From Roseospira goensis (GTDB lineage: Bacteria; Pseudomonadota; Alphaproteobacteria; Rhodospirillales; Rhodospirillaceae), in contig NZ_JACIGI010000025.1 in assembly GCF_014197795.1 (NCBI RefSeq), forward strand, positions 1 through 51,509: a stretch of DNA of 51,509 bases, read 5' to 3'. The notes beneath the pieces were generated by a model. That model did not search any database. It saw only the letters and a program-made list of their open reading frames with translations, and was not told the DNA's origin. Shown here piece after piece: positions 34,420-44,451 of the stretch. Position 1 is the first letter of the stretch; the number at the start of each line of letters is the position of its first letter. The position numbers were made by a program, and so were the translations under genes.

Positions 34420-36222
34420 ATGCATGCCTATCGCACGCACACCTGCGGCGCGCTGCGCCGTTCGGACGTGGGCCAGACCGTCCGACTCTCGGGCTGGATT
34501 CATCGCAAGCGCGACCACGGCAACCTGCTGTTCGTCGACCTGCGCGACCACCACGGCCTGACCCAGTGCGTGCTGGACGTCTCGTCGCCGGTGTTTCCGG
34601 CCCTGGAGGCGGTGCGCGTCGAAAGCGTGGTGACGGTCACCGGCCGGGTCATCGCCCGCAGCGACGAGACCGTCAACCCGCGCCTGCCCACCGGCGAGAT
34701 CGAGGTCGGCGTGGACGCCGTGGACGTCCTGTCCACCGCCGACGTCCTGCCCCTGCAGGTGGCGGGTGAGCAGGAGTATCCCGAGGATCTGCGCCTGACC
34801 TACCGCTTTCTGGATCTGCGCCGCGAGCAGATGCACCGCAACATCGTGCTGCGCGCCCAGGTGATCCAGTCGATCCGCCGGCGCATGACCGATCAGGGCT
34901 TCCTGGAGTACCAGACGCCGATCCTGACGGCGTCGAGCCCGGAGGGAGCGCGCGACTTCCTGGTGCCCTCGCGGTTGCATCCGGGGCAGTTCTACGCGCT
35001 GCCGCAGGCGCCGCAGCAGTTCAAGCAGCTTCTCATGGTGGCCGGCTTCGACCGCTATTTCCAGATCGCGCCATGCTTCCGCGACGAGGACAGCCGCGCC
35101 GACCGCTCCCCCGGCGAGTTCTACCAGCTCGATTTCGAAATGAGCTTCGTCACCCAGGACGATGTCTTCGACGCCATCGAGCCCGTGCTGGCCGGGGTGT
35201 TCGAGGAGTTCGCCGACGGCCGCACGGTCACTAAGCCGCCGTTCCCGCGCATCCCCTATGACGAGTCCATGCTCAAGTACGGCACCGACAAGCCGGACCT
35301 GCGCAACCCGCTGATCATCCAGGACGTTACCGATCAGTTCCGCGGCGGCGGGTTCGGCCTGTTCGCCAAGCTGATCGACGGCAAGGGCGCCGTCGTGCGC
35401 GCCATCCCCGCGCCCGGTGCGGCGGACCGCCCGCGCGGCTGGTACGACAAGCTGAACGACTGGGCGCGCGACACTGGCGCCGGCGGCCTGGGCTATATCA
35501 TTTTCGGCGCCGAGGGGCCGAAGGGACCGATCGCCAAGAACCTGGAGGCCGATCGGGTCGAGGCCCTCCGGGTCCAGATGGACCTCAAGGCCGGCGACGC
35601 CGTGTTCTTCGCCTGCGACAAGCCGCTGGCGGCGGCCAAGTTCGCCGGCCTGGTGCGCACCAAGGTGTGCCACGAGCTGGAGATGCTGGAGACCGGCGTC
35701 TTCAAGTTCTGCTGGACCGTCGACTTCCCGCTGTACGAACTCGACGAGGACACCGGTAAGGTCGAGTTCAGCCACAACCCGTTCTCCATGCCCCAGGGCG
35801 GCCTGGAGGCGCTGGAGACGCAGGATCCGCTGACCATCAAGGCGTTCCAGTACGATATCGTCTGCAACGGCGTCGAGCTGTCCTCGGGGGCGATCCGGAA
35901 CCATCGCCCGGACATCATGATCAAGGCGTTCGAGATCGCCGGCTATTCGCGCGAGCATGTGGAAGGCCACTTCGGCGGCATGCTGAACGCCTTCCGCTAC
36001 GGCGCCCCGCCGCACGGCGGCGCTGCCCCGGGCATCGACCGTATCGTCATGCTGCTGGCCGACGAGCCCAACATCCGCGAGGTCATCCTGTTCCCGATGA
36101 ACGGCCAGGCCCAGGACCTGCTGATGCAGGCGCCCGGCGCGGTGACCGAGAAGCAGCTCAAGGAACTGCACATCAAGCTCGACCTGCCCAAGCCGAAGCC
36201 GCAGGCGAAGACCGCCGGCTGA
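34420..36222 (+). CDS. aspS: Aspartate--tRNA ligase (bacterial type)
   Basis: Class II aminoacyl-tRNA synthetase of 600 residues. The N-terminal OB-fold anticodon-binding domain (1-105) begins [20 protein letters not shown]. The catalytic core follows with [20 protein letters not shown] and [20 protein letters not shown]. The bacterial GAD-type insert is at about 290-420. Motif 3 is [20 protein letters not shown]. Whether it also charges tRNA-Asn cannot be judged from the sequence alone. The regulator-like gene begins 10 nt after it. Confidence 0.97.
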   Translation: MHAYRTHTCGALRRSDVGQTVRLSGWIHRKRDHGNLLFVDLRDHHGLTQCVLDVSSPVFPALEAVRVESVVTVTGRVIARSDETVNPRLPTGEIEVGVDAVDVLSTADVLPLQVAGEQEYPEDLRLTYRFLDLRREQMHRNIVLRAQVIQSIRRRMTDQGFLEYQTPILTASSPEGARDFLVPSRLHPGQFYALPQAPQQFKQLLMVAGFDRYFQIAPCFRDEDSRADRSPGEFYQLDFEMSFVTQDDVFDAIEPVLAGVFEEFADGRTVTKPPFPRIPYDESMLKYGTDKPDLRNPLIIQDVTDQFRGGGFGLFAKLIDGKGAVVRAIPAPGAADRPRGWYDKLNDWARDTGAGGLGYIIFGAEGPKGPIAKNLEADRVEALRVQMDLKAGDAVFFACDKPLAAAKFAGLVRTKVCHELEMLETGVFKFCWTVDFPLYELDEDTGKVEFSHNPFSMPQGGLEALETQDPLTIKAFQYDIVCNGVELSSGAIRNHRPDIMIKAFEIAGYSREHVEGHFGGMLNAFRYGAPPHGGAAPGIDRIVMLLADEPNIREVILFPMNGQAQDLLMQAPGAVTEKQLKELHIKLDLPKPKPQAKTAG

Positions 36223-36232
36223 CGGACCGGTC

Positions 36233-37237
36233 ATGGGGGAGCGGGAGCCCGTGACGGCCGTGCCCGCGACCAGCGCCGTGACGGTCGAGTTGACCGCGGT
36301 CGTGATCGCGGTCGCGGATGAGAGGCCGGTGGTGCTGGTGCGGCGTCCGCCGGAGGGCGGGTGCGCGGCCCTGCCGGCGGGACCGTTGCAGGCGGAACAC
36401 GGCACCCTGCAAGCCGGGTTGCGGAGCTGGGTGGAACGCCAGACCGGCCTTCATCTGGGCTACGTCGAGCAGCTTTATACCTTCGGCGACCGACCGCGCC
36501 CGCCCGACGAGGGGGGCGGCGCGGACGACCCTGGCCGGCGGCTGTCGATCGCCTATCTGGCGCTGGTGGCCGGGGCAGGGCGGGCGCCGGCGCCGGACGG
36601 GCGCACCGCCTGGATGCCGTGGTACGACGCCTTTCCCTGGGAGGATGCGCGCGACGGCCCGGGACCATGGCGCGCCCGCCTCGCCGCTGGACTCGACGCC
36701 TGGGTGGCGGCCGCGCCCGACCCGATGCGGATGGCGCGGGACGAGCGGGTCCGTCTGACCTTCGGGGATGAGACAGGCGGGTGGGATGGCGAGCGGGCGC
36801 TGGAACGCTACGAGTTGCTGTACGAGGCGGCCCTGGTGCCGGAAGCCTGGTGGGATGGCGCACGGACCCCGCCGTCGGACGTGGCAGCGGGCGGGGGGCG
36901 GCCCCTGGTGCTGGACCATCGCCGCATGCTCGCCACCGCCATCAGCCGCCTGCGCGGCAAGATCAAGTACCGCCCGGTGCTGTTCGAGTTGCTGCCCGAG
37001 ACCTTCACGCTGTTGCGCCTGCAACGCACCGCCGAGGCGATCTCCGGCGTGCACCTGCACAAGCAGAACTTCCGCCGCGTGGTCGCCCAGCAGGGCCTGG
37101 TCGAAGAAACCGGGCAGGTGGAGACCGGCACCGGCGGCCGCCCGGCCAAGCTGGTCCGCTTCCGCCGCGAGGTCGTCTCCGAGCGGCCGGCCCCCGGCGT
37201 GCGGGTGACGGCGACCCGGCGCGGCGGGTACCCTTGA
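36233..37237 (+). CDS. Degenerate Nudix / winged-helix regulator (COG4111, NadQ/NrtR-like)
   Basis: This encodes 334 residues. The N-terminal part (18-180) folds like a Nudix domain but has no REXXEE catalytic box; the corresponding stretch reads LRSWVERQTGLHLGYVEQLY, so hydrolysis is unlikely. The C-terminal part (about 220-320) is a winged helix (RGKIKYRPVLFELLPETFTL, then GVHLHKQNFRRVVAQQGLVE). This layout matches NrtR/NadQ-type regulators of NAD synthesis in alphaproteobacteria. No nad gene is in the window, so the target is inferred from family knowledge only. Confidence 0.75.
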   Translation: MGEREPVTAVPATSAVTVELTAVVIAVADERPVVLVRRPPEGGCAALPAGPLQAEHGTLQAGLRSWVERQTGLHLGYVEQLYTFGDRPRPPDEGGGADDPGRRLSIAYLALVAGAGRAPAPDGRTAWMPWYDAFPWEDARDGPGPWRARLAAGLDAWVAAAPDPMRMARDERVRLTFGDETGGWDGERALERYELLYEAALVPEAWWDGARTPPSDVAAGGGRPLVLDHRRMLATAISRLRGKIKYRPVLFELLPETFTLLRLQRTAEAISGVHLHKQNFRRVVAQQGLVEETGQVETGTGGRPAKLVRFRREVVSERPAPGVRVTATRRGGYP

Positions 37238-37244
37238 GAGAGCC

Positions 37245-38351
37245 ATGAGCCGGCCGGGGCGGGGTCAGACCCCGGACCCGGCCGATCCGCGAGACCCGTC
37301 GTCGCACCCCCGCCACCCGATCGCCCGCCGCCCCGACAGTCGCATGGTCATGCCCCCCGAGTCCGCGCGCCCGCGCCTCCTGGTCATCAAGCTGTCCGCG
37401 CTCGGTGACGTCGTCCTGGCCCTGGGGCCGATGGCGACCATCCGCCGCCACCACCCGGACGCCCATCTGACGGTCCTGACCACGCGGCCGTTCGCACCCC
37501 TGCTGCGGGCCAGCGGGCTGTTCGACGCCGTCCACCTCGACCCCCGGGGCGGCGCCGGGCGGCCCCTGGCCTGGGTCGGCCTGATCCGGTGGCTGCGCGC
37601 CCAGCGGTTCGAACGCGTCTACGACCTCCAGACCTCGGACCGCTCGTCCGGATACTTCCGCGCCCTGCGGGGGCTGGGCGCGGCGCCGCCGTGGAGCGGC
37701 ATCGCCTCCGGCTGCGCCTTCCGCCATGCCACGCCGGAGCGCACCCGGCTGCATACGATCGAGCGCCAGGCCCAGCAACTGGCCCTCGCCGGCATTCCCG
37801 AGACGTGCTTCCCGGATCTGTCGTTCGCCTGGAGCGGACCGCAGGCGGCGGAGGTGGACCGCTTCGGCCTGCCGGCCCGGTTTGCCCTGCTGGTGCCCGG
37901 CGGCTCCGCCCACCGGCCCGAAAAGCGCTGGCCGGCGGACCGCTTCGCCGCGCTGGCGCGGGGGCTGGCGGCGGAGGGGCTGACGCCGGTGTTGCTGGGG
38001 ACTGCCGCCGAAGCCGCCGTCATCGACGCCATCCGCGCCGCCTGTCCCGGGGCGGTGGCACTGGTGGACCGGACCACGCTGCTCGACATTCCCGCCCTGG
38101 GCCGGCGCGCCGCGCTGGCGGTGGGCAACGACACCGGCCCGCTGCACATGATCGCGCTGGCCGGGTGCCCCACGGTGGCGCTGTTCTCGGCGGCCTCGAC
38201 CCCGGACAAGCACCGGCCGCGCGGGCCGGCGGTGGTCTGCCTGCGCCGTGACCGCCTCGATGCGCTGGCGGTCGACGACGTGCGCGCGGCCATCACCCGG
38301 GCGATGACCGACCCGCCGCCCGAGCCGGCGCTGGGCGGGGTGCGGGGGTAG
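37245..38351 (+). CDS. Glycosyltransferase family 9 (heptosyltransferase-like)
   Basis: About 368 residues from ATG 37245, or about 335 from ATG 37344 if the Pro/Arg-rich lead is not translated. The GT9 core starts LLVIKLSALGDVVLALGPMA. The sugar-nucleotide-binding half has FALLVPGGSAHRPEKRWPAD and VGNDTGPLHMIALAGCPTVA. Enzymes of this family add heptose or related sugars to LPS core. It lies between the NadQ-like gene (7 nt) and murJ (36 nt), so co-transcription is likely. Confidence 0.88.
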   Translation: MSRPGRGQTPDPADPRDPSSHPRHPIARRPDSRMVMPPESARPRLLVIKLSALGDVVLALGPMATIRRHHPDAHLTVLTTRPFAPLLRASGLFDAVHLDPRGGAGRPLAWVGLIRWLRAQRFERVYDLQTSDRSSGYFRALRGLGAAPPWSGIASGCAFRHATPERTRLHTIERQAQQLALAGIPETCFPDLSFAWSGPQAAEVDRFGLPARFALLVPGGSAHRPEKRWPADRFAALARGLAAEGLTPVLLGTAAEAAVIDAIRAACPGAVALVDRTTLLDIPALGRRAALAVGNDTGPLHMIALAGCPTVALFSAASTPDKHRPRGPAVVCLRRDRLDALAVDDVRAAITRAMTDPPPEPALGGVRG

Positions 38352-38387
38352 CCGCGCGCCCTCTTCCGCGTCCGCCCGGGATGAGCT

Positions 38388-39974
38388 ATGCAGCGCGCCA
38401 TGGCCCTGCTTCGCTCCATCGCCACGGTTGGCGGCTACACCCTTCTGAGCCGCGTCACCGGCTTCGCCCGCGACATCCTGGTCGCCGGGATGCTGGGCGC
38501 CGGCACCGTCTCGGATGCCTTCTTCGTCGCCTTCCGCTTCCCCAACCTGTTCCGGCGACTGTTCGCCGAGGGCGCCTTCCAGGCCGCCTTCGTGCCGATC
38601 TTCGCCGGCCTGCTGGAGACCGAGGGCCGCGACCAGGCGCGCCAGTTCGCGCGGCGGGCGTTCAGCGTGCTGGCGCTGATCCTGCTGGCCTTCACGGCGC
38701 TGATCGAAGTGCTGATGCCGGTCGCCATGTACGTCATCGCGCCGGGCTTCGACGCCGTGCCCGGCAAGATGGAGCTGGCGACCGAGCTGACCCGCATCGC
38801 CTTCCCGTACCTGCTGTTCATCTCCCTGGTGTCGCTGCAATCCGGGGTCCTGAACTCGCTGGGCTACTTCGCGGCACCGGCGGCGGCGCCCATCCTGCTC
38901 AACCTGACCCTGATTGCCGCCCTGGTGGGGTTCACCCCACTGATGGAGACGCCGGGCCATGCCCTGGCCTGGGGGGTGTTCGCCGCCGGGGTGATCCAGT
39001 TCGCGTGGCTGGTGTGGCACTGCCGGCGGGCGGGCATGTCGATCCCGCCGATCCGGCCGCGCCTGACCCCGCGCGTGCGCCTGCTGGGGCGGCGCATCGT
39101 GCCCGTCGTGCTGGGCGGCAGCCTGTACCAGATCAATCTTCTGGTCGGCACCATCCTGGCCTCCCTGGTCTCGGACGGTGCGGTCTCGTGGCTGTACTAC
39201 GCCGACCGGGTCACCCAGTTGCCGCTGGGCGTCGTGGGGGTGGCGGTCAGCACGGCGCTGCTGCCGCTGCTGTCGCGCCGCCTCAAGGCGGGACAGTGGG
39301 ATGCCGCCCGCCACGACCAGAACCGGGCGCTGGAGGTGGCCCTGCTGTTGACCCTGCCGGCGGCGGCGGCCTTGATGGTGATCCCCGGGCCGATCATCGG
39401 CACGCTGTTCGAGCGCGGCGCCTTCACCGCCGCCGACACGGCGGCGACGGCGGCGGCGTTGGTCGCCTTCGCCAGCGGACTGCCGTCCTATGTGCTGGTC
39501 AAGATCCTGGCGCAGGTGTTTTTCGCCCGCGAGGACACCGCCACCCCGGTGCGGGTGGCGGCGGCGGCGATGGCGGCCAACGTGATCCTGAACCTGATCC
39601 TGATGCAGGTGTGGGGTCACGTGGGCATCGCCCTGGCCGCCGCGCTGGCCAACTGGGGCAACGCGGTGGCGCTGGCGGTGATCCTGCACCGGCGCGGCCA
39701 GCTCGGTCTGGACGACCGCTTCCGGGCGCGGCTGCCGCGCATCGCGGTGGCCACGGCGGTCATGGGCGGCGGCCTGTGGGCCGGCGCCTGGGCGCTGGCC
39801 GACCCGCTGGCGGCGGGCGACGCGGCCCGCATCGGCGCGCTGGCGGCGCTGGTGGTGGGCGGGATGGCCGTCTACGGCGGGGCGGCCCAGCTCACCGGCG
39901 CCGCGCGCGTCGGCGAGATCCGCGCCATGCTGCGCCGGCGCACGGTCACCGACCAGGCGCCGGCCGCCGACTGA
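38388..39974 (+). CDS. murJ: Lipid II flippase MurJ
   Basis: Polytopic inner-membrane protein of 528 residues with about 14 membrane helices, moving lipid II across the membrane for peptidoglycan synthesis. LLRSIATVGGYTLLSRVTGF, AFFVAFRFPNLFRRLFAEGA and YYADRVTQLPLGVVGVAVST are family signatures with conserved charged residues. Its stop is 30 nt from the convergent small membrane gene. Confidence 0.96.
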   Translation: MQRAMALLRSIATVGGYTLLSRVTGFARDILVAGMLGAGTVSDAFFVAFRFPNLFRRLFAEGAFQAAFVPIFAGLLETEGRDQARQFARRAFSVLALILLAFTALIEVLMPVAMYVIAPGFDAVPGKMELATELTRIAFPYLLFISLVSLQSGVLNSLGYFAAPAAAPILLNLTLIAALVGFTPLMETPGHALAWGVFAAGVIQFAWLVWHCRRAGMSIPPIRPRLTPRVRLLGRRIVPVVLGGSLYQINLLVGTILASLVSDGAVSWLYYADRVTQLPLGVVGVAVSTALLPLLSRRLKAGQWDAARHDQNRALEVALLLTLPAAAALMVIPGPIIGTLFERGAFTAADTAATAAALVAFASGLPSYVLVKILAQVFFAREDTATPVRVAAAAMAANVILNLILMQVWGHVGIALAAALANWGNAVALAVILHRRGQLGLDDRFRARLPRIAVATAVMGGGLWAGAWALADPLAAGDAARIGALAALVVGGMAVYGGAAQLTGAARVGEIRAMLRRRTVTDQAPAAD

Positions 39975-40004
39975 GGACGGCCGATGCGCCCTTCCGAGCG
40001 CCCG

Positions 40005-40163
40005 CTATGACGGCTTGGTGCTGTCGGAGACCGGGGCCTCCGCCGGGGCCGGAGCGCGGCCCGTGACCTCCTGCACCAGCTTGCGATGCCGGTAGATGGC
40101 ATAGACGGCCAGCAGGGCGTAGGCCCCGAGTTCGATGAACAGGTATTCCTTGCCGGTCAGCAT
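40005..40163 (-). CDS. Small single-span membrane protein
   Basis: This encodes 52 residues (MLTGKEYLFIELGAYALLAV then YAIYRHRKLVQEVTGR). One membrane helix at about 8-24 is followed by a basic and then a Pro/Ala-rich tail. It has a ribosome-binding-like GGGGAG upstream and reads well as coding. No family was recognised. It lies 64 nt downstream of the sugar ABC ATPase on the same strand, so it may be the last gene of that operon. Confidence 0.6.
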   Translation of the reverse strand: MLTGKEYLFIELGAYALLAVYAIYRHRKLVQEVTGRAPAPAEAPVSDSTKPS

Positions 40164-40227
40164 GGCGGGCGCTCCCCTGGCGGGCTGTTGCGACTGAGAG
40201 CGCATATCATGTCGCCGGCGGCACGGA

Positions 40228-41289
40228 TCAAGGCAGCCGCCGGCCGTCGGCGAACAGATTGGTGGCCGCCGGCTCCCAGGTCAGCCCGATGGTCTCGCCC
40301 ACGGCCCCCGCCGCAGCGGGGGCGAGGCGCGCCACCACCGGCTCCTCCGTGCCCACCTCGACATGCCACAGCACCGACTCGCCCAGGTGCTCGACCAGCA
40401 GGAGGCGGCCGGCCAGCAGTCCGTCCGCCGGTGCACAGGGGGTCAGGGCCTCCGGCCGCACCCCCGCCAGCACGGCCGCGCCCGCCGCCACGCCCGCCGC
40501 CCGCGCCAGCGTCCCGCCACCGGGCAGCACGACCCCGCCCTCTGCCACCGTCGCCGGCAGCAGGTTCATCGGCGGCGTGCCCAGGAACCGGGCGACGAAG
40601 GGGGTGTCGGGCCGCGCATACAGGTCCAGCGGCGGCCCGGCCTGGACGATCCGCCCGGCCTCCATCAGCACCATGACATCGGCCAGGGTCATGGCCTCCG
40701 TCTGGTCGTGGGTGACGTGCACCATGGTGGTTCCCAAACGCCGGTGCAGCGCCGCCAGCTCGCGCCGCACCGCCAGACGCAGGCCGGCATCCAGGTTGGA
40801 CAGCGGCTCGTCCAGCAGCAGCACCGCCGGGTCGCGCACCACCGCGCGGCCGATGGCGACGCGCTGGCGCTGCCCCCCGGACAGCGCGGCCGGGCGGCGG
40901 TCCAGCAGGTCCTCCAGGTGCAGCATGCGCGCCGCCTCCTGCACCCGCGCGGCGATGGCCGCCCTGCCCTTGCGGCCGTCGCGCAGGCGCAGGCCGAAGG
41001 CCATGTTGTCGAACACCGTCATGTGCGGATAGAGCGCGTAGGACTGGAACACCATCGCCACGTCGCGCGTCCTGGGCGGCAACCCGGTGACGTCGCGCCC
41101 GCCGAGGCGGATCGTCCCGGCGTCGGCGTCCTCCAGACCGGCCAGCAGGCGCAGCAGCGTGGACTTGCCGCAGCCCGACCGCCCGACCACCACCGCATAG
41201 GCCCCGTCCGGCACCGTCAGCGACACCCCGTCGAGCGCCGTCACCGCGCCGAACCGCTTGACCAGTCCCTCGACCGCGACCCCTGCCAT
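40228..41289 (-). CDS. Carbohydrate ABC transporter ATPase (UgpC/MalK type)
   Basis: ATPase subunit of 353 residues. Walker A is GRSGCGKS (36-43), the Q-loop is VFQSYALYPHMTVFDNMAFG, the signature is LSGGQRQRVAIGRAV and Walker B is VLLLDEPLSNLD. A C-terminal TOBE/MalK-type regulatory domain covers about 235-353. It starts 8 nt after the second permease, completing an importer operon. Confidence 0.95.
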   Translation of the reverse strand: MAGVAVEGLVKRFGAVTALDGVSLTVPDGAYAVVVGRSGCGKSTLLRLLAGLEDADAGTIRLGGRDVTGLPPRTRDVAMVFQSYALYPHMTVFDNMAFGLRLRDGRKGRAAIAARVQEAARMLHLEDLLDRRPAALSGGQRQRVAIGRAVVRDPAVLLLDEPLSNLDAGLRLAVRRELAALHRRLGTTMVHVTHDQTEAMTLADVMVLMEAGRIVQAGPPLDLYARPDTPFVARFLGTPPMNLLPATVAEGGVVLPGGGTLARAAGVAAGAAVLAGVRPEALTPCAPADGLLAGRLLLVEHLGESVLWHVEVGTEEPVVARLAPAAAGAVGETIGLTWEPAATNLFADGRRLP

Positions 41290-41297
41290 GCCGCCCC

Positions 41298-42131
41298 CTA
41301 TCCCTTGACCGCGCCGGCGGTCAGGCCGGAGACGATCCAGCGCTGGAACACCAGCACCAGCGCCACCATCGGCAGCGTCACCACCACCGACGCCGCCATG
41401 ATGCGCCCCCACGGCAGCTCGAACGCGCTGGCGCCGGAGATCAGCGCGATCGCCACCGGCACCGTGCGGGTCTCCGCCGTCAGCGTGAAGGTCAGCGCGA
41501 ACAGGAACTCGTTCCAGGCCACGATGAAGGCCAGCAGCCCGGTGCTGACCAGCGCCGGCCACAGCAGCGGCAGGAACACCCGGCCGATGACGGTGAGCGG
41601 CCCGGCGCCGTCCATGATCGCGGCCTCTTCCAGCTCCTTCGGGATCTGACGCAGGAAGGTGGTCAGCATCCACACCGTGAACGGCAAGGTCAGCATGAGA
41701 TAGCTCAGCCCCAGCCCGGCCAGGCTGTTGTACAGGCCGAGCGAGCGGATCAGCAGGAACATGCCCGACAGAACCGCCACCTGCGGGAACATGGCGACGC
41801 ACAGGATGGTGCCCAGCAGCAGCCCGCGGCCGCGAAACGCCACCCGCGCCAGCGCGAACGCGGCCGTGACCGCCAGCGACAGCGACAGCGCCACCACACC
41901 GCCGGCCACCAGGACCGAGTTCAGGATGTTGCGGGCGAACGGCTGTTCTGCGAACACGGCGGTGTAGTTCGCCAGCGTCGGCGCCTCGGGCCACACCCCG
42001 GGCGAGACCAGCGCGCTGCCGGTCTCCAGGCTGGTGACCAGGGCATAGCCCAGCGGGCCGATGGAGACCGCCACGATCAGGACCACCGCCAGCGCGAACC
42101 CGAGGCGGGCGATCAAGGCCTGGGCGATCAT
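41298..42131 (-). CDS. Carbohydrate ABC transporter permease (MalG type)
   Basis: Inner-membrane permease of 277 residues with six predicted helices. The EAA loop that contacts the ATPase reads ELEEAAIMDGAGPLTVIGRV. Its ATG overlaps the stop of the first permease (ATGA, 42128-42131), typical of paired MalF/MalG genes. Confidence 0.94.
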   Translation of the reverse strand: MIAQALIARLGFALAVVLIVAVSIGPLGYALVTSLETGSALVSPGVWPEAPTLANYTAVFAEQPFARNILNSVLVAGGVVALSLSLAVTAAFALARVAFRGRGLLLGTILCVAMFPQVAVLSGMFLLIRSLGLYNSLAGLGLSYLMLTLPFTVWMLTTFLRQIPKELEEAAIMDGAGPLTVIGRVFLPLLWPALVSTGLLAFIVAWNEFLFALTFTLTAETRTVPVAIALISGASAFELPWGRIMAASVVVTLPMVALVLVFQRWIVSGLTAGAVKG

Positions 42132-43057
42132 ACCGCCCCCTCCCGCCCGCGCAGGCGCGCCGCGGTCAGGATCATGGCCGCGATCAGCGCGATGATGAAC
42201 ACCACCAGCGTCGCCGCCGCCGAGCCGGTGCCGGCGGCCTGGAAGTCGATCAGCTCGCGCCGGGCATAGACCGACATGGTCATGGTCGCCGGGCTGTTGG
42301 CCGTCAGCACATAGACCAGATCGAACACGCGCAGGGCATCCAGGGTGCGGAACACCACCGCCACCACCAGCGCCGGCGCGATCAGCGGCAGGGTCACCCG
42401 GAAGAACACCCGGACCGGGTGGATGCCGTCCACCCGCGCGGCCTCGTAGATGTCGCGCGGCAGCATCTCCAGCGCCGCCAGCACCAGCAGGGCCATGAAC
42501 GGCGTCGTCTTCCAGACGTCGACGCCGATGACCGCGATCATCGACAGCAGCGGGTCGGCGGTCCAGGCCAGGGGGGCGTCGATCAGGCCCAGGCCCAGCA
42601 GCGCGGCGTTCACCACGCCGACCTGATCGTTGAGCATCCACGCCCACATCTTGGCCGACACCACGGTGGGGATGGCCCAGGGCACCAGCACGGCGGCCCG
42701 CACCCAGGCCCGGCCCGGGAACCGCCGGTGCAGCACCAGGGCGACCAGCACCCCCAGCACCGTCTCCAGGCTCACCGAAGCGGCGGTGAACACCAGCGTG
42801 TTGGCGACCGCGCGCCACCACTGCGGATCGGCCAGCACGCCGAACGCCTGCCCGTCGAAGACGGCGTAGTAGTTCTCCCAGCCGACGAACGCCGCATCGC
42901 CCCCGCCGGCGAGGCTGGCATCGGTGAACCCCAGCCATACGGTGCGCCCCAGCGGCCACGCCGCCACCGCCAGCAGCACCAGCGCCATGGGCGCGATCAG
43001 CCCCCAGGCCGCGCGCGCCCGCGCGCGGGCCAACGGACCGGCGGCGCGCCCGCTCAC
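42128..43057 (-). CDS. Carbohydrate ABC transporter permease (MalF type)
   Basis: About 309 residues with six helices. The EAA loop is DIYEAARVDGIHPVRVFFRV. I chose GTG 43057, which overlaps the stop of the binding-protein gene as GTGA and gives a short basic cytosolic lead; ATG codon 25 is a later alternative. It partners the MalG-type permease downstream. Confidence 0.92.
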   Translation of the reverse strand: MSGRAAGPLARARARAAWGLIAPMALVLLAVAAWPLGRTVWLGFTDASLAGGGDAAFVGWENYYAVFDGQAFGVLADPQWWRAVANTLVFTAASVSLETVLGVLVALVLHRRFPGRAWVRAAVLVPWAIPTVVSAKMWAWMLNDQVGVVNAALLGLGLIDAPLAWTADPLLSMIAVIGVDVWKTTPFMALLVLAALEMLPRDIYEAARVDGIHPVRVFFRVTLPLIAPALVVAVVFRTLDALRVFDLVYVLTANSPATMTMSVYARRELIDFQAAGTGSAAATLVVFIIALIAAMILTAARLRGREGAV

Positions 43058-44364
43058 CAGCCGCCGCGCTTGATCCGCTGCACGCGGGCGGCGATGGCCG
43101 CCACCCCGGCGGCGCCGTCGGCCTGTCCGCTCAACACCCGGTGCACGCCGGTGAAGATGGCCGTGCTGACCTGGTTGTAGCGCGTGCCGGTCACGGTCGA
43201 GGGCCGCGCCACGGCGTAGTCGAGGGCCGGGCGCATGTCGACCAGGATCGGCACGGCGGACAGAACCTCCGGCGCCGTGTACAGGGCCGGGCGCGACGGG
43301 TTGAACGAGCCTTGCACGGCGCGCCGGGTCTGCTCTTCGGCCGAGGTCAGATGGCGCACCAGGTCGATGGCCTCGTTGACGTGGGCCGAGTAGCGCGACA
43401 CCGCCAACTGGGCGCCGCCCAACGTGGCCGCCGGCTGGTCGTCCGGCGCCGCGGGGCCGGCGGGCAGCGGCACGACGCCCACCTTGCCCCTGACCGGGCT
43501 GTCGTCGCCCTGGGCCAGCGCCCAGGCGTAGGGCCAGTTGCGCATGAACGCCGCGTTGCCGGCCTGGAACAGGCCGCGCGCCTCCTCCTCGGCGTAGTTC
43601 AGCACGCCGGGCGGCGAGATGGTGCCAACCCAGCCGGCGGCGCGGTCCAGCGCGGCGGCGGCCTGGGGGGTGTCGACGGTGATGGCGCCGTCGGGGGCCA
43701 CGACGGTGCCGCCGCCGTGGCTGGCGATCCATTCCAGGGCGTTGCAGGTCAGGCCCTCGTAGGCGCGCCCCTGCCAGACGAAGCCCCACAGGTCGCTGTT
43801 GCCGGCCGCGCGCTCGGCCTCCTGGATCGCCCGGGCTGTCTCGGTCAGCTCGGCCCAGGTCTCGGGCACGTCGAGGCCATGGGCGTCGAGCAGGTCGGCG
43901 CGGTAGTACAGTAGGCCCATGTCGATGAACCACGGCATGGCGACCAGGCGGCCGTCGACCGTGTTGTTGGCCACCAGCGCGCCCAGGTGGTCGCCGGCCT
44001 GGCCGCCCAGCACCGGCCCCAGGTCCACCAGGTGCTCGGCCAGCAGGCCGGGCCAGACCACGTCGATCTGCAACACGTCGATGTCGCCGGCGCCGGCCGA
44101 GAGGAGCTGCTGGTACAGCCCCAGGCGCTCGGTGGCCGAGTTGGGGATGGCGACCAGATCGACGGTGTGGCCGGTCTCGGCGGCCCAGGCCCGGGCGCCC
44201 TGCTCGCACAGGACCCGCTCCTGGCCCAGCGCGCTGCACGCGATACGCAGCGTGGCGGCGCTGGCAGCCTGGGCCAGCATGAGCGTGGCGAGGGCGGTGA
44301 CGACGGCGACGGCGCGGCCGGCGCGGCCGGCGCGGCGGGCACGCGAGGGGCGGGGCGCGGCCAT
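43054..44364 (-). CDS. Extracellular sugar-binding protein of an ABC importer
   Basis: Family-1 solute-binding protein of 436 residues. The N-terminus has a basic stretch and a hydrophobic signal peptide ending about AASA at residue 37. The mature protein has LYQQLLSAGAGDIDVLQIDV, PWFIDMGLLYYRADLLDAHG and FQAGNAAFMRNWPYAWAL, as in trehalose/maltose (ThuE/AglE-like) binders. The actual sugar cannot be told. GGAGGA lies 6-7 nt before ATG 44364. It is first of the importer operon. Confidence 0.92.
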   Translation of the reverse strand: MAAPRPSRARRAGRAGRAVAVVTALATLMLAQAASAATLRIACSALGQERVLCEQGARAWAAETGHTVDLVAIPNSATERLGLYQQLLSAGAGDIDVLQIDVVWPGLLAEHLVDLGPVLGGQAGDHLGALVANNTVDGRLVAMPWFIDMGLLYYRADLLDAHGLDVPETWAELTETARAIQEAERAAGNSDLWGFVWQGRAYEGLTCNALEWIASHGGGTVVAPDGAITVDTPQAAAALDRAAGWVGTISPPGVLNYAEEEARGLFQAGNAAFMRNWPYAWALAQGDDSPVRGKVGVVPLPAGPAAPDDQPAATLGGAQLAVSRYSAHVNEAIDLVRHLTSAEEQTRRAVQGSFNPSRPALYTAPEVLSAVPILVDMRPALDYAVARPSTVTGTRYNQVSTAIFTGVHRVLSGQADGAAGVAAIAARVQRIKRGGW

Positions 44365-44451
44365 GCAGGGTCCTCCGTGTGCGATGACGGCCGGGGGCGA
44401 GCGGTCGCAATGATAGGGCGATCGGACCGGGTTGGGAACCATGCGGTCCGG

